From NCBI GenBank assembly GCA_030374805.1, contig JARGSG010000042.1, forward strand, positions 124,001-188,000: a DNA stretch of 64,000 nt, written 5' to 3'. Both the position numbers and the translations under genes were made by a program. Below are positions 54,285-64,000 of the stretch, piece after piece. The notes under the pieces were generated by a model. It searched no databases. It was given only the letters and a program-made list of their open reading frames with translations, and was not told the origin of the DNA. Within the stretch, counting starts at the first letter, position 1. Every line of letters starts with the position of its first letter. The DNA comes from Gracilaria gracilis (taxonomy: Eukaryota; Rhodophyta; Florideophyceae; Gracilariales; Gracilariaceae).

Positions 54285-55632
54285 TTGCTTTTCTGTGCCT
54301 CACGTTTTCTCACCATATCGCACCTTTATCCCATCTCCGACAGCCAAAGCCTATCTTTTGAGTCACTACACTTCCATCCGCACATTATTTCCATTGCAAA
54401 ACGTTCCGGCAACTGCTACCATGTTCTTATTGTGAATCCTGTCAATCAAAGCGTTCTCACATGGAAAGGCGGCCAATCACAACTTCCTTCCATTGTGTAT
54501 CGTAATGCAATAGACAGTGACCTGGACAAACTTGGAATCTACGTTCGAAAGCAGTTATGCTTGCCGTTTGATATAGTCTTGTTGCGATCGGAGTGTGAAG
54601 TACTGAATGGGTCATTCTACAAAGTTCAATTGCTGGTCTTTGATATACCTCGCTACGCACTGTCAGACAAAATGAATGAATTCAGCTGGGTCCGAAAAAG
54701 CGAAACTGGCCAAATCTGCATTGATCCGCGCACACCTGCTGTTGCACGACATCTGAAATAGTATGCGACCGATAGTCTTGACATTCATTTAAACCACCTT
54801 TATCCATACTCAAAAGCGGGATGGTTTGATGGCGCTGCTGCATGGATCACAGGAGTTCTTCTAGAGCATGGATACGAAACGGAACCGGAATATATCCTCC
54901 AAAAAAGAAACGGTTCGCAAAGCTGTCTGCTAGTGGCACACACTCGATGTGGATCAAAGTTTATGGACGTACCTTGTCGGATATGGATGATCTTGCAGAG
55001 TCAGACGTGCAGTTGTTTCGAACATCCTATTGACATGGGGCAAAGTCCAGATACAGTTTTTGTCGAAAAGAGATGAACTCCTGGAGACTGGGCTTTCATT
55101 AATGAACAGAGAAAAATGGATCTCTCGCGTGAAGGAAATGGTTGAAGATCCCGACTGGCCGTCTGCTCAGGAGCGTGGTATTGAAAATGAAGGCAACCCT
55201 GAATATAAAGGTTGTTGCAAAGAAATGTACTTGAGCCATGTGCAAAATGTACTGGACAACATTGCCGAATACAAAGTGCCATTAGCTTTGGTTCACGATG
55301 ATTTGTGTCCTGTGAATATTATTCCAGCTGAACAATCTAGGCTGATATTCATTGACTTTGCGTTTACCCGGTGGGATGTTCCCTTTCTAGACGCGCTTGA
55401 CTTTTCTGAGAGGTGTGGTGGCAAAACGGAGGATCTTGACTTGTACCTAGAGCTGTGGTCAGAATTCGAGAGTATGGAACGACTCAGAGAACTAGTCAAT
55501 TATGTGGATGGGTTACTAGTCATCCAACTACGATTCGTGATGTACGACCTCTTCCGCCATTCTGAGGATTGTGGCCGTCGCAATTTTCAGCAAGAGCTAG
55601 AGTTCCCCGTTTACCAGGACCGTGAACACTGA
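54285..55632 (+). pseudogene. Aminoglycoside-phosphotransferase-like kinase with N-terminal extension, broken
   Basis: The first frame (54285-55071) has TAG at 54759-54761. Before it is a ~155-residue beta-rich domain (VLIVNPVNQSVLTWKGGQSQ; LCLPFDIVLLRSECEVLNGS). After it comes the kinase N-lobe (AGWFDGAAAWITGVLLEHGY). A second frame (about 55030-55632) carries the catalytic loop HDDLCPVNII and the metal-binding FIDFAF of the APH/choline-kinase-like fold. Such kinases phosphorylate small molecules; the substrate cannot be told. The frame change near 55030-55070 breaks the protein. Confidence 0.6.
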
Positions 55633-57712
55633 GCGCTGCAGTACAAACACGTTGCTTGAAAGTACGCGGCAAAGTATCAGTATTAATAATACGAATACGA
55701 ACTTTAGTCGTAGCCTCCCACCACGGAATATTACATTGACCTCAGACACAGTAAATTTAATCAGACCCTAACGTCTTCACAATCTACCACCAAATTTATG
55801 CATCGTATTGAAAACCTGTTTTGTTGCCACTCTTTGTTATTTGCAGAAGAAGTCAACAATAATAACAACATATGCCTAACCCATTTTAGTCCTACTACCA
55901 TCTTTAAAAGTCTAACACATTCGCGAAATAGTTATATGAGAATCTATTTCAGCTACAAGGAGTAACGGTCAGATCATATTGAACGGTAGAAGACCGCCCG
56001 GCGAGGTTAGAATACAATTGTTGCGGGTTTTCATCAGAGTGTTATGTTCTAGAAATTGGACAGATACTTGGCACTTACTTTCCACAACTTGGACAATACC
56101 TAGGTGTTTTTTGCTGTTCTCTCTCCATGATACTGGTTGATAGTTTAGAACTTTGTGTAAAGTATTAGTAATACTCCCTGCGTTAAAGTCAAACTTGGTG
56201 CGATAGCTGAAGTGGCGGAACTGGTATAGCGGTGAGGGAGTCGGGGAGTGTTACACTTCGGAGCCTGAGTCGGGAGGAAGAACTCGTTATGCTATCGTAT
56301 TCGGCATTGGCATGGTGAAATCCCTTAAATATGTGTGAGGATCCACTTTAATTACTCTTTATGCCGAATACACCGAACTGACGAAAGAGGCAAAATACAT
56401 CATCTAGCACCTTTTGGACCTCAAAAACATTGTTTTTGCTATCGATCTCTGCTACAACCCACAGTTTACTAATTCAAAATTGACCAACTCTACCTGGAGA
56501 TACGTCAGCCTCAATTCACACACGCAAAAGTTCAATCCGAACCATTTCCAAAGTACTAAGAATGTACTTCATCATTCATCGGATAGTGCGCTCCAACACA
56601 TTTTTCAATTGATAGTTTCTTTTGTTGCCTCCATGAAACTGGTCAGCTGTGGGTGGCTTACGTTCGGCCGGCGGGCGAGCCATCGGCCGCAAGTGGTGCA
56701 AACGCCTTTTGTTTGAAGAAAAATGAGTCGCACACATTCGCAGCGCAACGAGCACAGCAAGCGCAGCAGCGGCTGCGCAGTGCGGGATGGCGTGCTGGTA
56801 GACGCATACTCTTGAGTCAGTCTTCTTCACGCGCATTTGAACGAACCGCCTTGGAGCAGTGAGAGCTTCGAAAAGGCGGGCTTCTGTGCTCCCATTGCGA
56901 AATTGATTGTCCTACGTTCTCCCTCACCCTTCGTTGATGAGGAGCTAAGCGCCTCATCAGTAGATACCTCCTGGCGCAGCTTGCTGACGCGTCTGTTCAG
57001 TACAGAGTTACAGGACACAGCTCTACGTTTCTTTGTCATCAGCACTTGCAATTTATACGAGTCATCGAGCTATCTAGTACACTCAAGAGAAGGGAAAAGG
57101 CATTCATTTATATTCTAAGAGAGATACACACAAGCCATGCTGTCTTCCGGTTTATGTACAGATGATGAAAAGGCTTCATTTGAACGCCAAACGGAGCGAG
57201 CTACGCCGGACCTACATAAATAAACTTACGCCAGCTAGGCGTCAGTCTATTTATGTAGGAAAACAAAAAAAAGAGCGAGAGTATGGGATTTCTGCCCTTG
57301 TGGACAAGTGACCCCACCTTCATCTCGAATGTAAAGTCAAGAGTTATTTCTGCAAACTGGTTCCTTAGGGTATTTCTACACATCCATACCAGCCGTTCTA
57401 GCGTACCAGCGTGCCAGAACTTTCTTGACGTTTTTTTATTTAGAATCTTAGTAAAACTCAACATTCAGCATTTGCTAAATCGGATCGGCTTCCCATGAAA
57501 CGTGTGTGAGCAAAGGGTAAGCATTCGCTTATAGAGAGCGGCTCTCGGAGATACAATTGCCGTCTTCCCGTCGAGATCTTTCAACTAGATCCACCAACTG
57601 TTCCATTTTCCCTTCGAACGCAAACCTTTAAGAACTCTGCCTCCCCGTCAACCTATTCTGATTGCCTTTTGCGTACCATTCTTCTACGAGATAGTTTAAA
57701 TTTGAACAAGCC
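55633..57712. other. AT-rich intergenic region
   Basis: No gene supported. Short frames around 56414-57118 have no family resemblance. One large hairpin at 57211-57259. The left part may include the 3' end of the APH-like gene and the right part the leader of the Harbinger element. Confidence 0.45.
57211..57259. repeat. Large hairpin, 12-bp perfect outer arms
   Basis: CCTACATAAATA at 57211 pairs perfectly with TATTTATGTAGG ending at 57259. The inner part (ACTTACGCC / GGCGTCAGT) also pairs with a mismatch around AGCTA. It may be a small transposon relic. Confidence 0.85.
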
Positions 57713-59032
57713 ATGAGGATAGACAAGCTCACATTTATACTTCGATGCCATCTAGATACCACTATGGTCTGCGTTAGTACATTTCCTTGCGATACTATTA
57801 CCACCTGCCAACCAATTGTTATGGATCAATCTAACCTTCACTCACTTGTTGCGCAAACAATGACTTTTGGCGCCTATTATCTCAGGCAACGACATAAGCG
57901 ACGAGATCGAAGCACTTCTCTCTTTCCGCCCATTAGAAAGCTTTCTGCACGATACGATGAACTATTAACTTTCTCTTTAAACGAAAGGTGCTACTCTAGT
58001 CTTTATCGTATGAAGCGATCTAGTTTCAAACGATTGCTCTCAAGGGTCGGTAGGCATCTTCAACGCGATAATAAGATGGCACGCAGGGCGAAAAACTGGG
58101 CTATTTCTCCGCAGAGTCGTTTGGAGATGACGTTGTCTTTCCTCGGCGGAGCGCGTTATCAGGATATATTCATGGGCTATAAATGTGGCCTATCGACCAT
58201 ATACAAGGTCTTCCACGACATTTGTGCGGTTCTCAACAAGGTAGTGAAGTTTCCAGGCCTTCCGAAGAATGACATGGGTTATCGACAACTGGCTGATGGC
58301 TTCAAAATGGTTAGACGCGCTCCAAGCCCATTTACTGGTTGCATAGGCGCTGTAGATGGTATATTGGTCAGAATTGCTTGTCCAGGTGAGGAATACAACC
58401 CTGCCTCCTTCTTTACCAGAAAAGGGTACTACGGACTACCGGTTCAGGCGGTCGCATCTCATGACTATCGTTTTCTATTTTCGTCTATTAAGTGCTCGGG
58501 TGCTACACATGACTCGCTATGTTTTAGCGTGTCAGAGCTAGGTAAGTATCTAAGAGAAAAAGAACTACCACTAGGAATATGGATCGTTGGGTACGAGGCT
58601 TACGTGTGCTCTGAATTTCTTATAACCCCCATTCCTATGTCAAAAGCATCAGCGTGGGGAGCCAGAGTGTTCAATTATTATCTTTCTTCTTTGCGCATTG
58701 TTGTTGAGCAGGCGTTTGGAATATTGGTTTCCAAGTTTCCTATCCTGAAACATGGTTTGAAGTTTGAACTCTCTAAGAACACTCGTGTTGTCGCCGTATG
58801 CATGAAGCTCCATAATTTTATTATAGAGCAAGAGGGAGTGCAGGATATTTCGGAGTACAGCAGGGAGGACATGCTCAAGGTCGAAGAGCATGCGGATGAT
58901 TGGTACGAACACTGCGGAACATTGAGCAATTCTGATAATGCAGAGGTGCCTATGAAGAGATCACAGATGGTACAAATTGTAGAAGATCTCAACTTGACGC
59001 GCCCGTACGCCCCCGTGGTCTCCACTGCCTGA
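57713..59032 (+). pseudogene. PIF/Harbinger (DDE_Tnp_4) transposase, catalytic Asp replaced
   Basis: The frame is intact at 439 codons, the normal length. A HARBI1-like N-terminal helical region (YQDIFMGYKCGLSTIYKVFH) leads to the DDE core: Asp in GCIGAVDGILVRIACP (codon 58355), then IWIVGYEAYVCSEFLITP where the family has GD at GY (Tyr codon 58592), and Glu in LRIVVEQAFGILVSKFPIL (codon 58706). The second catalytic Asp is thus lost and the transposase should be inactive although its frame is open. The start may be the internal ATG before DQSNLHSL. TIRs were not found. Confidence 0.85.
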
Positions 59033-59153
59033 TTTTGGGTTCCTGATTGACCAGTCGCTTGCCCTGCTTCTCTCAGCTCTCAACTTATGGAGTTAACAGG
59101 ACGAGAGAGGCACAGAAGAGGTAAATGTTCTGGCTGCCGATGAAGAGGAGGCT

Positions 59154-59594
59154 TTGATATCAGATGATCATTTTGAACATATGGGAGGAAGGCAGACAAA
59201 GCACACCACACGCAAGGATGTTCCAATCGTTTCCGAAGAAGAGACGCCAGGACTTTCAGAAACTGGATCGATTGTGCCTCATCTAAGTCCCCCTCATGTT
59301 GTAGGTTCCGGGGATGACATTGAGAGCGATTCGGTGAAGAATGATGTCTCCAAAAGGCGTGATTCAGAGGGAGGACAAAACGAATTCAAGCAAGTTGCTG
59401 AAATGAATGAGCAAATCGAGACAACTTCTGCACCGCGTGGCAAGATTGATGCGGCAAAAGCAAGTGAACACACTGATAACTTTGAAGATTCTGATGATGA
59501 AAGCCCCATAGAACCAGCCGAAGGGGTCAAGCGATTAGATATAAAGACCTTGGTTCGAAATTCTCTTGTCGAAGACTCAAACTGGATGCCTTAG
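59154..59594 (+). CDS. Acidic low-complexity protein, unrecognised
   Basis: A 146-codon frame rich in Asp, Glu and Ser (DNFEDSDDESPIEPAEGVKR), probably disordered, with no domain. It follows the Harbinger transposase in the same orientation after ~120 bp. Harbinger elements often carry a second, Myb-like ORF, but no Myb domain is seen here, so membership in the element is uncertain. Confidence 0.35.
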   Translation: MISDDHFEHMGGRQTKHTTRKDVPIVSEEETPGLSETGSIVPHLSPPHVVGSGDDIESDSVKNDVSKRRDSEGGQNEFKQVAEMNEQIETTSAPRGKIDAAKASEHTDNFEDSDDESPIEPAEGVKRLDIKTLVRNSLVEDSNWMP

Positions 59595-59802
59595 GCTGAC
59601 GAAGGTTCTGATTCAGCAGGAGAGTAAGACAGTACGACGGAGCCTCAATACTTTTACACAAAGTTTAGAATAGTTTAAGTGACAATTCATGTGTTAAGTT
59701 GTGGTTGCGGTTGTCGCTTCCTCGCAACTTTTTCTGTTCTATACAAGTCAACGGCTTCGTCAAGCTTTGGAGGTTCTTCAGGTGCGATACGCAACGTTAC
59801 AG

Positions 59803-61140
59803 TCATCGGAGACGGGTCGGCAGGCTCCCGACAGGAGACCCTAACGAATCTAACTCAAATCCATCTTCCGACACGAAGTCATATTCATCTTCAACCCTGT
59901 AGACTGGGCCTGATCCTCCAGTTTCTTTTTTGAACGCGATCCATGCAAGAAATATCATTATGGCCACGAAGAGCGGCGCAATGCATGCAAGAGTGAGGAG
60001 CTTCAATCCTACATGACTCGAATGGACTCCCTGAATTATCGAATGAAGCACAAACGCATATATTAAGACAGACAGTGATTCCTGCAGCAGCCCATGCTAG
60101 CATAGACACGAACTTCGAGTTCTTGAACTCATTCATTCTTCGCGTGGAATTTGTAAATTGTATCATTGGAACAATAGCAAATGGGAGTTGAAGAGAAAGT
60201 ACGACCTGACAAAAGATGAGCAGTTGGTAAGTCCCGGTATCGCCCATGATGGAGATGACAATCAGACCAGGGATAATGGCGATGAGACGTGTAACAAGCT
60301 GACGAATAACTGGTGGAGCGCGAAGATCAAGAAACCCTTCCATGACGTACTGCTCTGCTACAGTTCCGCATAGCGTAGAGCTTTGGCCTGATGCTATAAG
60401 CGCTACCCCGAACAGTAAAGGAGCAACCTATAGCTTACCAACTTTGAAGCCTGTGTTTTCGAGAAGATGATACGCTTTCGAAAGAGTAGTAACTTCAATC
60501 CCCTTTGTGCAGAAGTTGGCGGCCGCAATGATTAGAATGGCACAGTTGATGAATAATGCAGCGTTAAGAGCAATGTTAGTGTCAATAAGGTTGCATCGGC
60601 ACTCGGATTGCAGTGTTTCACGGGATCGATCTGGAACACGCGCGATGACCAACGCAGAGTGCAAATAAAAGTTATATGGCGTACCAGTCGCTCCAACAGT
60701 GCCTTTGGCAAAGTACAGGCTCGACATGTCGAGGCGTGGGACAAAAACTCCACCCAGTACTCCGGAAACACTGGGTTTGGACATGAAGAGCTCCAAAACG
60801 AAACAAAAGGATATCACTGCCAGAAACACGAAGATCACTTGCTCTATGCGTCTCATGCCTTGGTTTTGAGCGCTTAGCACCAAGAACGTGTCTAGTGCTG
60901 TGATTACGACACCGGCCATGAGATGTAGGCCGAAAAGTAGATTAATGCCAATCACAGTTCCCAAAACTTCAGTAAGGTCTGTGGCAATGATTGCGAGTTC
61001 TGCCACGACCCAAAGAGCATACGTTGCGTATCGGGGATATTCATCTCGACAAAGCTCTGCGAGATGTGAACGAGTAACGATTCCCATTCTCGCCGCGAGA
61101 ACTTGTTGTCACAGAGCCATAAAGTTGGCCAGAATAAGTT
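59803..61140 (-). pseudogene. NRAMP divalent-metal transporter, truncated and interrupted
   Basis: NRAMP proteins import Mn/Fe with protons. From about 61140 leftward: QQVLAARMGIVTRSHLAELC, membrane segments VVAELAIIATDLTEVLG and VFLAVISFCFVLELF, the signature TPYNFYLHSALV (usually MPH), then, past TAG at 60430-60428, VAPLLFGVALIASGQSS, VMEGFLDL and LPFAIVPMIQFTNSTRRM. A frame change near 60050 leads to a last membrane segment (PLFVAIMIFLAWIAF). TGA at 61111-61109 lies at the N-terminal join. TM1 with its DPGN metal site is absent and the sequence upstream belongs to another protein. Confidence 0.8.
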
Positions 61141-62330
61141 TTGTGCTGGTGTACCGATCCTCTTCATTGCTCTTCTCGCGAAAGTTGTGCACTTTACACG
61201 CCTCTTGAACAACTTCAAACCCATCCTTCAAGTAATCCATATCATCTTGGAACGGGTCAACGTCCGTTTCGACCGGCGTTTCCTCTTCATTGCTGTCGGG
61301 CTTTTCGCCGTTTTCTACAACAGGGGAGTTGGATTGCTTTCCGCCCTCGTTGGAAGGCGCACGCGTATCAAACAACATCAGTAGTAGCCAGCCTCTTCTC
61401 GTCCTCCATTCGCAATTCGGACAAAAACTCAAGCATTCCCGAGTCGTCGGTGGTGCGATTCCTGCTGCCGTTTTGGTTGCGAAACGTATTGCTGAGGTGA
61501 ACATCAGCAATGCCCGGGATGGGCTTCGACAGAGTGGCGGGTGTGAATTTCGCATCGGCGCCAACGACACTGCCCGGCCTCCTCAGCGAGCACCTCCGCA
61601 ATGACAGAAGCGCCCAGCGTCATGGCCTCGTCAACGGGTGAGCGAGCAGCCGTAGACGGCCTTGAGCACCTCCCTCGGGCGCGCGGAACTTGTTCTCGTT
61701 GTACATGGCGGCCAAACTCATCGTCTACTTTCAACAGGCCCCTGCGTGAAGTGCTTCCTGCTCGGGGGGACAGGAAGTGAAGCACCTGGTCGCCATCCAT
61801 TTCTTCAAAGTTACGGCAGTTGAACAGATCGGAACGATGGAGAGAGGACGATCATCGCTCACACGGCAACGGCCCTTCCACGCCGACGCAATTGAGGATG
61901 ATGAAGACAAAGGCGCGCAGTTCCGGCTCTGACATCTGCAGGCGATGCGACAAGCGGTACAAACGCGGCTTGACGGGCATGTTGTTGACGCGCGCCTGCA
62001 ACGCCTTTTGGATATTGCGCTGCAGCACGCACATGGACTGCAGCAACTCGGAACGAGAAGACAAGGACGGCAGGAGCACGTGCGCAGGCTGCGTGGTGGT
62101 GGTGGAGAGTTGCAACGCCTGATGGGCAATGGAGTCGGCCAGCACGACGGCGTACGCGTGTAGACAATAGTCAGCCTCCCATGCGTGCATGACCTGCTTG
62201 TCGGAGAGCGGCTGTTGCGGCGAAAACTTGAGCAACTTGATGACGGCGACGGCAGGCGGCAGCGCGACAGCTATGCTGTCATCCACTGCGAGCGGCGTGG
62301 TCTGCATGACGCTGACGGGAGACGACGACG
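61141..62330 (-). pseudogene. Unrecognised GC-rich protein gene, heavily frameshifted
   Basis: From about 62330 leftward: AVIKLLKFSPQQPLSDKQVM, LYRLSHRLQMSEPELRAFVF, then TGA at 61854-61852, then in the same frame FEEMDGDQVLHFLSP and LLKVDDEF. Further pieces lie in alternating frames (AAMYNENKFRAPEG; REVLKAVYGCSLT; VDEAMTLGASVIAEVLAEEA; VVGADAKFTPATLSKPIPGI) and end with an acidic stretch FQDDMDYLKDGFEVVQEACK that runs into the NRAMP frame. The pieces look like one helical protein, perhaps an AAA-ATPase N-terminal region, but I cannot confirm a family. Confidence 0.35.
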
Positions 62331-63180
62331 ACGACGAGCACCAGGACGCAGAGGCTGGGATAACGTGCTGTAGTTCAGAGTCTATGCGTGTGTGGGGCGG
62401 AAAACAAGCTGCGAGCAACGGCGACGAATGCGAAGAGCACGAAGAATGGCAACGGGCACGACGACGACGACGACGACGACGTATGAGAGGGGAAAGAAAA
62501 AGGCGCTGCAGACAGTCGGTGGCGCAAGTGGCGCGCGCGAAGATACAAAAAGAAGAGGCGAGCGCAGCGCGTCGACAAGCGCGCACAGCAACTGGAGCAG
62601 CGCGCTCGGCGGCGGCGGGCGGCGGCGGCGGGCGGCGAGCGGCGGGTGCGGCGGGGGCGGGCGGCAGGGGGGCGCGGCGTGTGGTGGCGCACACGCGCGC
62701 GCTGCGCATGGGGCGCGACATACGACGCGTACTTCGCACACGCGGTCCGTCGCTCCACCACACGCTGCGCGTTCCAACGCGCTGTCGTGTCCGCGCTCGC
62801 TGTGCACGTGGATGCCGCTGATTGGCGGCTGTTTGCGCTTCGGCCCGTCGCGGCGCAGCGATCGCGGGCGCGCACCGCCCATTTGAACGCGTATCGATTC
62901 GCGCCGCCTGCGCTCGCTATGCGCGCTGTCGGCTGGCGCACGCGCGCGGGCGACGGTCACAGCGTCGTCGCGAGTGGGTCACAGCGTCGGCGCGCGCACG
63001 CGCGCACACGTTGCGTTTGCTTTCCCGTCAAAACGCGCCGCGCTTGCGCCAAACCCCAACAGCTGCGCCGTGCCTTGCGGACCCCACGGGAGCGTATACC
63101 AACGGTACCCGCCTCGGTGGAGACGGTGGTATACCGCTACCCTTGGGCCCCAAGGCTGTGGGATCGTCGTCTTCCTCGTC
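62331..63180. other. Very GC-rich region, no supported gene
   Basis: Long open frames exist on both strands (poly-Arg, Ser and Pro) but they are compositional. A plausible divergent promoter region lies between the minus-strand gene and the plus-strand gene to its right. Confidence 0.4.
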
Positions 63181-64000
63181 GCCATCATGCACAGTTTCTC
63201 ACTCGGCGGTTGCGTGCTGCCGAAAGCGCTATGCCACATTGCGCACGCCGCGTGCGAGCAGAACGCGCTCACGACCGATCAGCTCGACTGGACGTGGGAG
63301 ACATAGGCGCTCTCCAACGCCAAGTCCACGGGCGTGCCAACGGAGCAGGAGCTCAGCGACTTCGTCGCCCATTTGAGGCAAAAGGCGCTGCCCGTTGCTT
63401 GATCAAAGCCTGTGTCCAATTCAAAGCTCACGCCCAAACGCTCGCCGCAATCGTTGCTTCCCTCCCCCACCCCCACTCCCACGCGTATTAAGCACACGGA
63501 TGACTTTTTTGAGGACGATCTGTTCAACTACTGTGATGAGGGCGTTGGTCAAGGATGAGCCGCTGGTCACCCACGACATCGAACTTGTGATTGTTTGTGA
63601 CTTGAGCAATGCCCTTGAGCAATCTGTCACCCAGTCGAAGCGCACTGGGTTGCTTTAGGATGAACCGCTGCCGGGAGATGACTTGCTCGATAACGAGTAT
63701 GCGAAACGTACGGGCACGGGACGCATGAAAGGGTCGCTGGATAACTCTCAAGCTACTCTGCATAACCCAATGTCTGTCCATGTGCGTTGCGCTGTGTCCG
63801 TGCAGTCGCTCCGCCCCGTTGACCGTGAGCGCACCACGTATAGGACCAAACTTCTACGCCAGCGCATTAACGATGTGCGTAGTCATATGCAAACCCTCAC
63901 AGAGCACATCCTCAAGCGAGTCAAGCTGCTGCGTGCAAAGCAAATGCCTCCCTTGTCGTCCGCCAACTTGCTGGACCACAGTCCCGCCACTGTTCTCATC
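63181..64000 (+). pseudogene. Unrecognised protein gene running off the right edge
   Basis: One frame from about 63190 (HIAHAACEQNALTTDQLDWT) passes TAG at 63304-63306 and continues (GVPTEQELSDFVAHLRQKAL; HTDDFFEDDLFNYCDEG) to about 63545. A second frame then runs to the edge (VKDEPLVTHDIELVIVCDLS; LRPVDRERTTYRTKLLRQRI; HMQTLTEHILKRVKLLRAKQ) with TAG at 63656-63658. It looks like a helical, charged protein with an acidic centre and a basic, coiled-coil-like C-terminal part. No family recognised. Confidence 0.4.

Noticed and set aside
56205-56310. tRNA-Leu/Ser-like start (agtggcggaactggtatagc)
   Set aside because: The D-arm-like part is suggestive and the ends can pair partly, but there is no plausible anticodon arm or T-arm with TTCRANNC.
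56780-56830. Second tRNA-like stretch (atggcgtgctggtagacgca)
   Set aside because: The D-stem can form, but the anticodon stem leaves a two-base loop and no T-arm or acceptor pairing follows.
60428-60445. 11-base GTAAGCTATAG mini-intron in NRAMP
   Set aside because: It is far below any plausible spliceosomal intron length, and its removal would shift the frame.
62375-63490. Ser/Arg/Pro-rich frames of 160-300 codons on both strands
   Set aside because: Composition-driven openness at very high GC; no motif or consistent frame.
3765-63658. Nuclear stop-codon reassignment as explanation of the in-frame stops
   Set aside because: All three stops occur internally, the expected residues differ between sites, and the same codons also end frames at sensible family ends. 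Kept only as a remote possibility.

Overview
The window looks like a TE-rich, fairly intron-poor eukaryotic nuclear genome. It has hAT, Mutator-like (MULE), PIF/Harbinger, Ty3/gypsy chromovirus, Ty1/copia and LINE remnants, BED, SWIM and chromodomain modules, eukaryotic host genes (AIF, PX-BAR sorting nexin, DNA polymerase epsilon N-terminus, HEAT-repeat protein, NRAMP), and at least one convincing GT-AG intron (34405-34482). There is no prokaryotic operon structure. A multicellular red alga would fit (compact genes, very high TE load), but the sequence does not prove it. GC content is mosaic: about 12.2-15.7 kb and 61.4-64 kb are very GC-rich, while 31.2-35.3 kb and 53.7-57.7 kb are AT-rich.

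Layout: 0-1.3 kb holds an unrecognised broken gene that runs off the left edge. 2.4-4.8 kb is a hAT transposase with one nonsense codon. 5-6.2 kb holds PIF1-helicase and possible AMP-ligase remnants. 6.4-8.9 kb is a HEATR6-like gene and 9.4-11.2 kb an AIF-like gene. 11.9-13.8 kb is a sorting nexin abutting a polymerase epsilon N-terminal fragment. 18.5-29 kb is a chromovirus interrupted by a 6.2 kb MULE with long TIRs and a 9-bp target duplication. 29.2-31.5 kb is a reversed copia fragment with a half-tRNA primer-binding site. 34-35 kb holds a C2H2 zinc-finger relic. 35.4-37 kb is a minisatellite with an inverted counterpart. 47.7-52.1 kb mixes LINE pieces with three copies of a ~140 bp MITE and TAF10-like fragments. 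52.1-55.6 kb has an RNB-type ribonuclease and an APH-like kinase. 57.7-59 kb is a PIF/Harbinger transposase. 59.8-61.1 kb is an NRAMP transporter. 61.1-64 kb holds unrecognised GC-rich coding fragments.

The least explained part is 37.2-47.6 kb. It is an island of eight or so genes with no recognisable family apart from one ParB/sulfiredoxin-like fold. It carries a 234-bp inverted repeat that contains the start codon of a predicted N-myristoylated protein, a 53-bp perfect palindrome and other hairpins, and a convergent pair of divergent paralogues. I consider it a candidate undescribed integrated element, viral or plasmid-like.

Across the window, transposon, host and island frames are each typically interrupted by one or two stop codons inside otherwise continuous conserved coding sequence, plus frameshifts in homopolymer runs. 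Most genes are therefore listed as pseudogenes. Decay, assembly error and recoding cannot be separated from this sequence alone.
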